Assembly: GCF_900112595.1 (NCBI RefSeq)
Contig: NZ_FOMI01000013.1
Coordinates: forward strand, 1-35,174
Reading direction: 5' to 3'
Length of the DNA stretch: 35,174 nucleotides
Origin: Algibacter pectinivorans
GTDB taxonomy: Bacteria > Bacteroidota > Bacteroidia > Flavobacteriales > Flavobacteriaceae
In this document: piece after piece, positions 16,487 through 24,200 of the stretch
How the letters are laid out: every line of letters starts with the position of its first letter
How positions within the stretch are numbered: position 1 is the stretch's first letter
The notes under the pieces: model-generated
Told to the model about the DNA's origin: nothing
Databases searched by the model: none
Seen by the model: the letters and a program-made list of their open reading frames with translations, nothing else
Position numbers and translations under genes: made by a program

Positions 16487-16708
16487 ATGGATGAAACAAT
16501 TACGGAATTTTCTTTAGGTTTATTTTTTTGGCAAGCCTTGATATTAATTTCCCTTGGTCTTTGGATTTTTTGTTTAATAGATATTATAAGAAATCAGTTT
16601 CAGAAAAATGAAAAAATTACTTGGACTTTAATTGTTATATTACTCCCTATTTTAGGTGCACTTTTATATTTATTTATTGGAAAAAGTAAAAAATTAAAAC
16701 AGAATTAA
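16487..16708 (+). CDS. small PLDc_N-type membrane protein
   Basis: The 73-residue product has two TM segments (about residues 13-33 and 45-66). The intervening IDIIRNQFQKNEKITWTLIVILLPILGALLYLFIGK matches the phospholipase D N-terminal membrane domain (PLDc_N) family, including the W-x-L-(I/V)-V and P-x-x-G-(A/P)-x-x-Y-(L/F) pattern. No catalytic domain is attached. Stand-alone copies are common and their role is not established. Single gene in the cassette, with an unusually long leader. Confidence 0.8.
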   Translation: MDETITEFSLGLFFWQALILISLGLWIFCLIDIIRNQFQKNEKITWTLIVILLPILGALLYLFIGKSKKLKQN

Positions 16709-16730
16709 TAACTTTATAAATAAAGCACTA

Positions 16731-16866
16731 AAAGCTAACACCGTATATAATTAATGGCTGGTTCAAGCTTGCTTACGAAAATTCTTCCGAATTTTCTATC
16801 TGGTTTTTATTTGCTAAATTAGTTGCTTACACACGCCACTAATCATATACAAACACGTTGCCTGTA
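16731..16866 (+). repeat. attC-like site 19
   Basis: R'' AAAGCTAAC (16731-16739) pairs with GTTAGCTTT at 16241-16249. R' is GTTGCCTGTA (16857-16866). Arms gtatataattaatggc / gccactaatcatatac; hairpin gaaaattc-ttcc-gaattttc. Confidence 0.85.
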
Positions 16867-16869
16867 ATT

Positions 16870-17505
16870 ATGAAAAATCTACTTCCATTAATACTTTGTC
16901 TTTTAATTTTAGTTTCGTGCAAGCAAAAAAACGAAACTGAAAAAGAAAAAGATTTAACTTCCTCGAGAGAATTAATAGAAGAACCTATAATTGAAATAGC
17001 CGAATCAGACTATTACAAATTCTTAAACGATGTTTTAGAAGACAAGACGATTATTGAAAGTAAAACATTAGAATATCCTGATTTAAAAAACAATTCGGAC
17101 TATTGGACTGAAATTCTAACACCTCTTATTGAGCAAAGTACAGACGAAAAAATGTCTGAAATTTTAACCAAATCTGACATAGATTATATTTTTAGTCAAC
17201 ATTCAACTCAAAAAAAATTGGTTTTAGATTTTAATAAACTAAAACTTGACAATGTTCCCGATAATATAATAAAAAATGTATCTGACTATCTTCAAAGCGA
17301 GGATAAAACAAATAAAAAAGAGTTTGACTATTACGGAATTTATAATTTGACAATTCCATTATTTTCGAGAAACAAAAAATATGCTTTTTTCGACACAAGT
17401 TTTTACTGTGGTTTGCTATGTGCTTATGATGGAATTGATGTTTATGAATTAAAAAATGGAAAATGGGAATCAATAGGTTCCATCGGAATTATAACAATGA
17501 GTTGA
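16870..17505 (+). CDS. lipoprotein, unknown function
   Basis: The ATG at 16870 is chosen over an in-frame TTG inside the R' core. The 211-residue protein has a lipoprotein signal (LILVSC, Cys about residue 17) followed by a Lys/Glu linker. The mature part has helical segments (YYKFLNDVLEDKTIIES, YWTEILTPLIEQS) and a C-terminal part with YAFFDTSFYCGLLCAYDGIDVYELKNGKWESIGSIG, resembling the end of small Bacteroidota lipoproteins that report on cell-surface ligands; I cannot name a function. Single gene in its cassette. Confidence 0.65.
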   Translation: MKNLLPLILCLLILVSCKQKNETEKEKDLTSSRELIEEPIIEIAESDYYKFLNDVLEDKTIIESKTLEYPDLKNNSDYWTEILTPLIEQSTDEKMSEILTKSDIDYIFSQHSTQKKLVLDFNKLKLDNVPDNIIKNVSDYLQSEDKTNKKEFDYYGIYNLTIPLFSRNKKYAFFDTSFYCGLLCAYDGIDVYELKNGKWESIGSIGIITMS

Positions 17506-17515
17506 ACAAAATAAC

Positions 17516-17654
17516 TACAGGCAACAACGGCTATAGTTCATTGCTTCTGACTTTCCTCTCGGAAAGTCCTCGCAAATTTGCTATCTTTGGTTTACGGCGG
17601 AAAATCCTCGCGGATTTTCACGCAACGAAACCATAGCCAAACACGTTGCCATTA
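17516..17654 (+). repeat. attC-like site 20 (two central hairpins)
   Basis: R'' TACAGGCAAC (17516-17525) is an exact reverse complement of GTTGCCTGTA at 16857-16866. R' is GTTGCCATTA (17645-17654). Arms ggctatagttcattgc / gcaacgaaaccatagcc have one extra base on the right. The middle holds both hairpin types seen singly elsewhere. Confidence 0.85.
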
Positions 17655-17656
17655 AT

Positions 17657-18259
17657 ATGAAAAAAGTCATTGTCTTCTTACTAATTTTAGTTCCTTTAAT
17701 TAGTTTCTCGCAAAATTGGCAAATTCCTGAAATTGATTGGGAAGGAAAAACTGAAACGGAAAATAATTACGTTGATTTACTAAAATTGAAAGATAGAAAT
17801 TCATTAATTGTTAAAATTGGATATTCATCTTATTGGATAAAAGGACAAAATTTGGAATTTATAGTTTACCAAAATGACGGAAAAGTGAAAAGATTTGTTG
17901 TTTATCAACCAAATTCAACTGAATTGAAAACAAAAGTTAAACGCAAAAAAATTCGGAAGAAATATTTTAAATATTACTGGAATTATTTGAAAGAATCCGT
18001 AACTGAAAATAAATTGAAAATAGATAAATCGAAATTAAACATTACCCAAAAAGATGGAAAAGAAGAGGGAACTGTTCAAAGTATTTCAATAAGTGATGGA
18101 GCAAATTATCACTTTCAAATCTGTCAAGGAAAGAATTATATCGCTTATGGAAGTTACGAACCGAAAGTCTATATTGAAAATGAATATCCAGGTTCTGAAG
18201 AAAGGCAAAAATTAGTCGATTTAATGAACGGATTTGAAAGATTAACAGAAAAATACTAA
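17657..18259 (+). CDS. secreted protein, unknown function
   Basis: This 200-residue protein has a signal peptide (about residues 1-18, cleavage near SFS-Q). The mature part is Lys- and aromatic-rich: LIVKIGYSSYWIKGQNLEFIVYQNDGKVKRFVVYQ, KKIRKKYFKYYWNYLKESV and FQICQGKNYIAYGSYEPKVYIE. No family recognised. Its TAA stop forms the first three bases of the 10-bp R'' box of the next site, so gene and site abut exactly. Single gene in the cassette. Confidence 0.65.
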   Translation: MKKVIVFLLILVPLISFSQNWQIPEIDWEGKTETENNYVDLLKLKDRNSLIVKIGYSSYWIKGQNLEFIVYQNDGKVKRFVVYQPNSTELKTKVKRKKIRKKYFKYYWNYLKESVTENKLKIDKSKLNITQKDGKEEGTVQSISISDGANYHFQICQGKNYIAYGSYEPKVYIENEYPGSEERQKLVDLMNGFERLTEKY

Positions 18260-18395
18260 TGGCAACACCGTGTATAATTAATTGCTTGGTTTTAGCCAAT
18301 TTACGAAAGTCCTCGCGGACTTTCTATCTGTGTTTTATTTGCTAACTTTAGTGCTTAAAACACGCAACTAACCATACACAAACACGTTGTGCCCA
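18257..18395 (+). repeat. attC-like site 21
   Basis: R'' TAATGGCAAC (18257-18266) is an exact reverse complement of GTTGCCATTA at 17645-17654. R' is GTTGTGCCCA (18386-18395). Arms gtgtataattaattgc / gcaactaaccatacac; hairpin gaaagtcc-tcgc-ggactttc. Confidence 0.85.
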
Positions 18396-18404
18396 ATTTG
18401 AAAA

Positions 18405-19559
18405 ATGAGTAACTACATAATAGACATACCAGAAAATTATTATATATCAGAGTATTCACATCATTGGATGGTTCAAATCAGTATAGATAAAAAACCAAAA
18501 ACGAAAAATTTCTCATTTAGGAAATATGGTTCGAAAAAAGAAGCACTTAAAAAGGCAATTTCATATAGAGATAAACTGGTAAAAGATAATAATATTGACC
18601 TTAAAAAACGATTTAAAAAAAGTAAAATACCTGGAATAAACAGAACAGTAGCAACGCGCAGAAATGGAGTAAAAGTAGCCTATTGGCAGGCAATTTGGAC
18701 AGAAAATGGCAAACAAAGAACAAAAAGATTTTCTACAAAAACATATGGTGAAAATGAAGCAAAAGAGCTTGCAATTAAACATCGTGAAAAAATAATCAAA
18801 TTATTAGATGATTCTGGTCAGACTTTATTTGAGAAACCAGATTCAAATACTAAAATCTGGAGATATATGGACTTTACAAAGTTTGTCTATATGTTGGAAA
18901 AAGGAGGGTTGTTCTTTCCGAATGTAGAATGCTTTAAAGACCCATATGAAGGTTCTTATTCCAGAGGGAATTTTAAAATGAGAAGTTTTGTTTTTAGCAG
19001 ATCAAAAGGAGAAAACAAACTTCAAGAACAAATAGAAGAAATTAAAGAATTAAGACCTTTTATCAACATTAATTGTTGGCATATGAATGACTTCGAGTCT
19101 GCAGGAATGTGGAAACTTTATTCTCAAACAAATGAATCTATTTGTATTCAAACCACATTTGGTAAGCTAGAAAAATCGTTACCTGAAAGAATAAAATTCG
19201 GAAAAGTTAAATATATAAATTATGATAAAGACTGGATTCCAGAGTCAGATAATTATTATCCATTTATTTACAAGCGTTTGTCTTTTGAACACGAAAGAGA
19301 ATTAAGAGCAATTTTTGACAGTTCAGAGGAAAATTTTGAAAAAACTTTTGAAAAAACCGAAAACGGTTATTGGATTAATTTAAATCTAATAACATTAGTC
19401 CAAAAAATATATGTTTCACCTGAAGCAGACGATTGGTTTGTGGAATTAGTAGAAAAAGTGAAAAACAAATATAATTTGAATTATAAAAAAGTATATAAAT
19501 CACCTTTGAATAATGAACCTAATTTGAATAAAATAAAAACTGGGCACAACATTGTATAA
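18405..19559 (+). CDS. AP2-like DNA-binding repeats fused to DUF2971
   Basis: In this 384-residue protein the first 140 residues hold two tandem modules of about 55 residues. Each has a W-x-strand-strand start and a basic FS-x-x-YG-x-x-E/K-A-x-x-x-A helix (FSFRKYGSKKEALKKAISYR and FSTKTYGENEAKELAIKHR). This matches AP2/ERF-like or integrase N-terminal AP2-like DNA-binding domains. From about residue 150 follows DUF2971 (KIWRYMDFTKFVYMLEKGGL, FKDPYEGSYSR, INCWHMNDFESAGMWKLYSQ, FEHERELRAIFD). DUF2971 is found in defence and toxin contexts, and its activity is not settled. The C-terminus (TGHNIV) is read through the R'' box into the attC. Confidence 0.75.
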   Translation: MSNYIIDIPENYYISEYSHHWMVQISIDKKPKTKNFSFRKYGSKKEALKKAISYRDKLVKDNNIDLKKRFKKSKIPGINRTVATRRNGVKVAYWQAIWTENGKQRTKRFSTKTYGENEAKELAIKHREKIIKLLDDSGQTLFEKPDSNTKIWRYMDFTKFVYMLEKGGLFFPNVECFKDPYEGSYSRGNFKMRSFVFSRSKGENKLQEQIEEIKELRPFININCWHMNDFESAGMWKLYSQTNESICIQTTFGKLEKSLPERIKFGKVKYINYDKDWIPESDNYYPFIYKRLSFEHERELRAIFDSSEENFEKTFEKTENGYWINLNLITLVQKIYVSPEADDWFVELVEKVKNKYNLNYKKVYKSPLNNEPNLNKIKTGHNIV

Positions 19560-19680
19560 AAATAATGCTTAAATTTATTCCTAAATCAAAAGGTTAGTGC
19601 GCATTTGGTCACTCTGATTTTCCTGCGGAAAATCCTCGGACACAAAACCGCACTATCCTTATACACAACCGTTGGCAATA
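19541..19680 (+). repeat. attC-like site 22
   Basis: R'' TGGGCACAAC (19541-19550) is an exact reverse complement of GTTGTGCCCA at 18386-18395. R' is GTTGGCAATA (19671-19680). Arms gtataaaaataatgc / gcactatccttatac; hairpin gattttcc-tgc-ggaaaatc. Encodes the end of the upstream protein. Confidence 0.85.
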
Positions 19681-19697
19681 ATTAAAAACTGAACTGA

Positions 19698-20405
19698 ATG
19701 AATGACATATTATCAATTATTGGAACAATTGCTTCTGTAGGTTCAGTTCCATTATCAATTTATCTATACATTAAAAGTAAAGAAAATAATGTAGACAAAA
19801 CAAAAAGAGAAATAGTACGAATTTTATCTCATCAAATAGGAGATAGAAGAGAGTTAACAACTTTTGAGATTCAGACAGTTATAAATTCAAAAGCAAGAGA
19901 AAATAAAATTAACACCGAAAAAATTAGTGTGAATGAAATAGTTGAGGATTTAGTATCAGACTCAATATCTAATCCTTTACTCGATAATGAAATAAAAGAT
20001 AGTATTTTAAAAGAACTGAAAAATGTTTATACTAAAAGTAAAATTTTAGGAAGCATTGATGAACTTGAAAAGGATACGAGAACAGATAAAGATGGAAAAA
20101 TATCTGAAAAAAATATTGAAGAAAAAATAAAGAAGATAATTTCTGAAAGAAATGAACAGAAAATTAATGATTTAAAAAGAAAAACCAAAAGAACATCTGA
20201 ATTATTTGGAATAATAGCTTTGATAATTACTTCATTAACAATTCTATTAACGGTAATCGGAAAAGGTAAGTACGATGAAAATTTATCTGAACCAATTTAT
20301 AGTTTTTTAAGACAAAACGATTTTTATATATCTATAACAGGAGGAATTATAACTTCGATTATAGCTGGTGGAATTTTAGGTATTAGAAACAGAATGAAAA
20401 AATAA
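19698..20405 (+). CDS. membrane protein with charged central region
   Basis: This 235-residue protein has an N-terminal TM segment (about residues 4-25, ILSIIGTIASVGSVPLSIYLYI). A cytosolic stretch of about 140 residues, Lys/Glu-rich and helical, follows (KREIVRILSHQIGDRRELTTFEIQTVIN, KNIEEKIKKIISERNEQKINDL). Two further TM segments lie at about residues 172-190 and 210-228, the last Gly-rich (ITGGIITSIIAGGILGI). It could be a membrane effector or a scaffold. No family recognised. Confidence 0.6.
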   Translation: MNDILSIIGTIASVGSVPLSIYLYIKSKENNVDKTKREIVRILSHQIGDRRELTTFEIQTVINSKARENKINTEKISVNEIVEDLVSDSISNPLLDNEIKDSILKELKNVYTKSKILGSIDELEKDTRTDKDGKISEKNIEEKIKKIISERNEQKINDLKRKTKRTSELFGIIALIITSLTILLTVIGKGKYDENLSEPIYSFLRQNDFYISITGGIITSIIAGGILGIRNRMKK

Positions 20406-20406
20406 C

Positions 20407-20545
20407 TATTGCCAACACCATGTATAATTAATTGCTTGGTTTTAGCCAATTTACGAAAGTCCTCGCGGACTTTCTATCTGTGTTTTTTTCACTAACTTTA
20501 GTGCTTAAATCACGCAACTAATCATACACAACAACGTTGCCAACA
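20407..20545 (+). repeat. attC-like site 23
   Basis: R'' TATTGCCAAC (20407-20416) is an exact reverse complement of GTTGGCAATA at 19671-19680. R' is GTTGCCAACA (20536-20545). Arms atgtataattaattgc / gcaactaatcatacac. The outermost A-C is also a G-T wobble on the bottom strand. Confidence 0.85.
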
Positions 20546-20553
20546 ATACGAAA

Positions 20554-21093
20554 ATGAAAATCGGAACTAAAATATCAATTCTTTTTTTGACTTTAAATTT
20601 GCTCTCTTGCAAAGGAGTTGCTCAAGAAACAGAAACTAAAAATCCATCATCTGAAATTGAATTTTCGGAAATTGAAAAAGATTATATTCCGAAACCAATT
20701 GGAATTATAAATGATTACGGACAAGTCTTTACGGAATCGCAACGGACTGAATTATCCAAAATACTTTATGATTACGATATTGAAACTTCAAGACAAATTG
20801 TAGTAGTAACAATTGACAGTATAAAACCTTATAACGACATCCAAAAATATGCAATGGATTTAGGACAAACTTGGGGAGTTGGAACTGCCGAAAAAAATAA
20901 CGGATTGACAATAGTAGTTTGTAATCCTTGCAGACAAATCGGAATTGCAACTGGAAATGGAACCGAATTGATTTTGACTGACGAAGTTTGTAAAAAAGTA
21001 ATTGACGAAAAAATAATACCTGAATTTAAAAACGGAGAATTTTATAGCGGAATTAAAAAAGGTGTGATAGAATTAATAAAAAAGTGGAAATAA
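20554..21093 (+). CDS. TPM-domain (TLP18.3/Psb32/MOLO-1) lipoprotein
   Basis: This 179-residue lipoprotein (lipobox LLSC, Cys about residue 19) has a TPM fold at about residues 48-175. The hallmark start is IGIINDYGQVFTESQRTELSKIL, followed by RQIVVVTIDSI, AMDLGQTWGVGTAEKNNGLTIVVC (the typical NNGLLLLV element), IGIATGNGTELILTD and a closing FYSGIKKGVIELI helix. Stand-alone TPM proteins of Bacteroidota are periplasmic, and some homologues hydrolyse acid phosphate substrates. No C-terminal TM anchor is present, so the lipid is the only anchor. Single gene in its cassette. Confidence 0.85.
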   Translation: MKIGTKISILFLTLNLLSCKGVAQETETKNPSSEIEFSEIEKDYIPKPIGIINDYGQVFTESQRTELSKILYDYDIETSRQIVVVTIDSIKPYNDIQKYAMDLGQTWGVGTAEKNNGLTIVVCNPCRQIGIATGNGTELILTDEVCKKVIDEKIIPEFKNGEFYSGIKKGVIELIKKWK

Positions 21094-21097
21094 GTAC

Positions 21098-21236
21098 TGT
21101 TGGCAACAAAGCATAAAATTAATGGCTAGTTCTAGCTTACTTGGAAAATTCCTGCGGAATTTTCCGCTGGCAAGTTTCTATTTACTAAATTAGTGCTTAA
21201 ACGCGCCACTAATATTATACCTAACCGTTAGGCAAA
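21098..21236 (+). repeat. attC-like site 24
   Basis: R'' TGTTGGCAAC (21098-21107) is an exact reverse complement of GTTGCCAACA at 20536-20545. R' is GTTAGGCAAA (21227-21236). Arms gcataaaattaatggc / gccactaatattatac; hairpin gaaaattcc-tgc-ggaattttc. Confidence 0.85.
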
Positions 21237-21275
21237 ATATGAAACCCATCTCCAAAATGAAATTTATTGCAAACT

Positions 21276-21557
21276 ATGCACAGTAAAACCATTTCAAAAT
21301 ACTTTTTGGACATTAATATTTTCAATGTTCCTTTTTCGTTGATTTTTGCTTTTACTTCAGGTATTTTATGGAGTATAGTTATTTTTTCATCATTTGGTAT
21401 TTTGATAGGTTCTATTGGCTATCAGACTTTCAAAAAGAATGAATATTATGGATATTACAACCTCGGATTTACAAAAACTGACCTTTTAAAAAGAGTGTGG
21501 TTACTTAATACCTCTATTTCAATTTTATTGTTTCTAATCTATTTAATATTAAAGTAA
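21276..21557 (+). CDS. small membrane protein, partner of ABC ATPase
   Basis: The start is taken as the ATG at 21276; a TTG three codons earlier is the alternative. The 93-residue protein has two to three hydrophobic segments (FNVPFSLIFAFTSGILWSIVIFSSFGILIGSIGY and a C-terminal SISILLFLIYLIL). Between them lies a polar stretch with NEYYGYYNLGFTKTDLLKRVWLL, resembling the coupling region of small ABC permease-like proteins. The stop is followed directly by the ATG of the ATPase gene (TAA-ATG), so the two are co-translated. It is far shorter than a normal permease and may need to oligomerise. Confidence 0.6.
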   Translation: MHSKTISKYFLDINIFNVPFSLIFAFTSGILWSIVIFSSFGILIGSIGYQTFKKNEYYGYYNLGFTKTDLLKRVWLLNTSISILLFLIYLILK

Positions 21558-22226
21558 ATGGATTTTTTAAAAGTAACTGACATTAACAAATCTTACGGAA
21601 AGAAAACTATTTTAAAGAACATTGACCTTGATTGTAAAGTCGGAGAAATAATTGGAATATTTGGTCGCAACGGAACTGGAAAATCAACTTTATTAAAATT
21701 AATCTTTGGGACGGTAAAAGCTGACACCATTCTAATAGAAATAAATTCAGAAATCATTCCTCAAAAAAAAGTGATTTCATCAAAAAAAATAGGTTATCTA
21801 CCACAAGACACTTTTTTGCCTAAAGAACGGAAAGTACGAGAAATAATTCCTTTGTTTTATCCAAATGGAGACGACCAAGACAAAATTTTTTACGCGCCAC
21901 AAGTATCGAGTTTTGAAAAAATTAAAGTTGGAAAATTATCTTTAGGACAATTACGCTATCTTGAGTTACTGATTATTGGAAATCTAAATCATAAGTTCTT
22001 AATGCTGGACGAACCTTTTTCAATGATTGAGCCGATTTATAAAGATGTGATTAAGAATTTATTACTTGAACTCAAAAAATCAAAAGGAATAATCTTGACT
22101 GACCATTATTATAACGACGTTCTTGAAATTACAGATAAAAATTTCGTTTTAAAAGATGCAGAAAAAATTGAAATAATGGATAAAGACGATTTAGTTAAAT
22201 ATGAATATTTAAGGTCAAATGAATGA
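21558..22226 (+). CDS. ABC transporter ATP-binding protein
   Basis: This 222-residue protein is one complete ATPase domain. Walker A is GRNGTGKST (residues 36-44), the Q-loop lies near YLPQDTFLP, the signature is LSLGQ (canonical LSGGQ with Leu in place of the first Gly), Walker B is FLMLDEPF and the H-loop is LTDHYY. It would hydrolyse ATP to drive the small membrane partner encoded immediately upstream. The substrate cannot be inferred. The length is at the short end for the family. Confidence 0.9.
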   Translation: MDFLKVTDINKSYGKKTILKNIDLDCKVGEIIGIFGRNGTGKSTLLKLIFGTVKADTILIEINSEIIPQKKVISSKKIGYLPQDTFLPKERKVREIIPLFYPNGDDQDKIFYAPQVSSFEKIKVGKLSLGQLRYLELLIIGNLNHKFLMLDEPFSMIEPIYKDVIKNLLLELKKSKGIILTDHYYNDVLEITDKNFVLKDAEKIEIMDKDDLVKYEYLRSNE

Positions 22227-22234
22227 AAAAATAC

Positions 22235-22374
22235 TTTGCCTAACAAAGTGTAAAAATAATTGCTTGGTTCTTGCCTACTCGGAAAATCCTGCGGATTTTC
22301 CTCTGGTTCGTTCCATTTTTGTTAAGTTAGTTGCTTAATCACGCAACTATCCTTACACGAACCCGTTAGCAATA
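22235..22374 (+). repeat. attC-like site 25
   Basis: R'' TTTGCCTAAC (22235-22244) is an exact reverse complement of GTTAGGCAAA at 21227-21236. R' is GTTAGCAATA (22365-22374). Arms gtgtaaaaataattgc / gcaactatccttacac; hairpin ggaaaatcc-tgc-ggattttcc. Confidence 0.85.
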
Positions 22375-22386
22375 ATTACCCAAAAT

Positions 22387-23142
22387 ATGAGAATAAAAAT
22401 AATCCTACTCTTATTGATAATAACAAGTTGTTCTCCAAGATATAAACTTCTTCTTCAAGAAAAGAAAGAACAACCATTAGATAGTCAACGTGAAATTCTA
22501 GTCCTGAATAAAGAATCTAACATAAATTTGGACGGAGCTTCTTTAATTGGCGAAATTAAAGGTCCATTTGAAAAATTTTACACCCCACCCAAAGCGGAAT
22601 TAAAAGGATGCGGATATACTGAAATCATAAATGATATAAAAGAACAATCGAAGCAATTAGGTGCTAATATTATCAGTATTTATGACTTAAAAAAACCAAC
22701 ATCTTTAGATAATTGTTACAAACTAAAAGTCAAATTATACAAAAGCTTTGATTCAAACCTAATATCCAGAATAAAAGAGTATAATAAATCACGAATGGCT
22801 TCAAAAATTGACAAAGATTCGGAATATGCAATGTTATACCTATACAGACCAAAAGCCATCGCTGGAATGGTCGTAAAGTTTGATATTTATATGGATAATA
22901 ACATTTTAATTACCAATTTAAAAAATGGAAATAAACTAGCCTATAAAATAGAGGACTTTGGGCATCATACTTTTACTGCAATTAATCAGAAAGGACAGAA
23001 GAAAGAATTCTCTTTAGATATAAAAAAAGGACAAGAGTATTATGTACGATGCGGAATAGACGTATCAAAACCATATGGAGTGGCTCAATTTTCTATGCTA
23101 GATAATAAAATTGGACATGAAGAATTTAATAAACTGAAATAA
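22387..23142 (+). CDS. two-domain lipoprotein with C-terminal DUF2846
   Basis: This 251-residue lipoprotein has lipobox IITSC (Cys about residue 15). Residues about 30-125 (SLIGEIKGPFEKF, GCGYTEIINDIKEQSKQLGANIISIYDLKKP, DNCYKLKVKLYKSF) correspond to the whole mature protein at 7666-8058, with the same two Cys. Residues about 138-240 are DUF2846-like (YAMLYLYRPKAIAGMVVKFDIYMDN, then FSLDIKKGQEYYVRCGI). It is therefore a fusion of a small two-Cys domain with DUF2846. The envelope role is unknown. Single gene in its cassette. Confidence 0.75.
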   Translation: MRIKIILLLLIITSCSPRYKLLLQEKKEQPLDSQREILVLNKESNINLDGASLIGEIKGPFEKFYTPPKAELKGCGYTEIINDIKEQSKQLGANIISIYDLKKPTSLDNCYKLKVKLYKSFDSNLISRIKEYNKSRMASKIDKDSEYAMLYLYRPKAIAGMVVKFDIYMDNNILITNLKNGNKLAYKIEDFGHHTFTAINQKGQKKEFSLDIKKGQEYYVRCGIDVSKPYGVAQFSMLDNKIGHEEFNKLK

Positions 23143-23144
23143 AC

Positions 23145-23284
23145 TATTGCTAACAATGTATATAAAAAATTGCTAGTTTTACCCTAACCAATGTTAGTTG
23201 CTTTGTTTGCTAGCTTCTGATTTTCCTTCGGAAAATCCTCGCACACAAACACGCAACTTTCCATATACCTAAACGTTACCCACA
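23145..23284 (+). repeat. attC-like site 26
   Basis: R'' TATTGCTAAC (23145-23154) is an exact reverse complement of GTTAGCAATA at 22365-22374. R' is GTTACCCACA (23275-23284). Arms gtatataaaaaattgc / gcaactttccatatac; hairpin gattttcc-ttc-ggaaaatc. Confidence 0.85.
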
Positions 23285-23342
23285 ATTAAAAAAGTAACTA
23301 ATACGTATATAAGAGTTGTTGTAAAAAACAAATGAATAACTC

Positions 23343-23516
23343 ATGAGCATATCAGGCATAGTAGGAACCTACTTATTGATGTTGCCAATAGGAATACTAA
23401 TTGGATTTCAAATAGGAATTAATTTTTGGCATTACTGGACACTTAAGAATAGTGGACGACAAGAGCACCAACAAGCAACGATGCCAACGATATGGCGATG
23501 GTTACATAAACGTTGA
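23343..23516 (+). CDS. possible small TM peptide
   Basis: ATG-initiated frame of 57 codons with one hydrophobic segment (about residues 4-29, including YLLMLPIGILIGFQ) and a basic C-terminus ending WLHKR. Its last 74 bp overlap the minus-strand gene 23443-23907 tail to tail. It could be a small membrane protein or a chance frame. The hydrophobic/basic pattern and ATG favour the former only weakly. Confidence 0.35.
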   Translation: MSISGIVGTYLLMLPIGILIGFQIGINFWHYWTLKNSGRQEHQQATMPTIWRWLHKR

Positions 23517-23907
23517 AAGAGTCTAAAAAAGTCTTGTATCTCTCTTCTTTAAGCTTAGCTACAAAACCACCTTTACCATATTCGATAATTCCATCAAAAG
23601 TTATTTTAATATTCCAAGATGTATCAATATAGACAAGGTTTTTAGATTTTAAAAAATATAGTGCTTGAATTAATTTCTCAGCCTGTGCTTTAGTATTATC
23701 AGAAATAGAGAAATTGTCAAAATCATTATTTAAAGTCCTGACCATACCTATTTTAAATTCTTTATTATCTTTTTCAAAATTACGTCCAAATTTATAAGCG
23801 TAAAAAGAATTAAAAGTAACAGAATAGTCAGAGGTGTTATGAATTAAGTACCTTAAAACATCATCTAAATATTTTAAACTTTCATCAATATTCAAATCTT
23901 CTGTCAT
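23443..23907 (-). CDS. C-terminally membrane-anchored protein, minus strand
   Basis: This 154-residue protein, in the opposite orientation to almost all genes of the array, has a soluble N-terminal region with helices (SLKYLDDVLRYLIHN, AQAEKLIQALYFLKSKNLVYI). A winged-helix-like segment (WNIKITFDGIIEYGKGGFVAKLKEERYK) follows, and one C-terminal TM segment (about residues 131-152, VTIAISLASLLVGALVV). It resembles small Bacteroidota membrane proteins with a winged-helix head. It needs its own promoter in the 95-bp gap shared with the divergent gene at 24003. Confidence 0.65.
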   Translation of the reverse strand: MTEDLNIDESLKYLDDVLRYLIHNTSDYSVTFNSFYAYKFGRNFEKDNKEFKIGMVRTLNNDFDNFSISDNTKAQAEKLIQALYFLKSKNLVYIDTSWNIKITFDGIIEYGKGGFVAKLKEERYKTFLDSFNVYVTIAISLASLLVGALVVHYS

Positions 23908-23967
23908 AATATAAATTTTAAAATTAAAGCAATGGAATATAAAATAAAAAGAATTAAATTAATAACT

Positions 23968-23985
23968 GTGCGGAATATAACGCAC
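23968..23985. promoter_or_regulatory. short inverted repeat between divergent genes
   Basis: GTGCG and CGCAC flank an 8-bp AT-rich centre in the gap between the divergent genes 23443-23907 and 24003-24200. It could be an operator or chance; no clear -7/-33 boxes are visible. Confidence 0.2.
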
Positions 23986-24002
23986 GAAAAATTAAATAGA
24001 AA

Positions 24003-24200
24003 ATGAATAAGAAAGAAGAAAGGATAAGGTTAATACAGGAATGTGCTTTAGTAAGAGATTTATTATTATCAGTAGATAAGATTATTAAAATAAATAATAT
24101 TCCAATAGATTTAGATTGGAAAGCAACTTATAATGACCCTAAACTATACTACTTATTTGAACATTGTGGTGGAATGTTTATAAAAGAAGACGACGATTAA
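24003..24200 (+). CDS. small cytosolic protein, unknown function
   Basis: This 65-residue protein is charged (NKKEERIRLIQECALVRDLL at the start, ending KEDDD) with no TM. It is helical at the N-terminus, with a middle part IPIDLDWKATYNDPKLYYLFEHCGG. It diverges from the minus-strand gene at 23443-23907 and converges with the one at 24197-24511, overlapping its end by 4 bp. It could be an antitoxin-like partner; no family recognised. Confidence 0.5.
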   Translation: MNKKEERIRLIQECALVRDLLLSVDKIIKINNIPIDLDWKATYNDPKLYYLFEHCGGMFIKEDDD

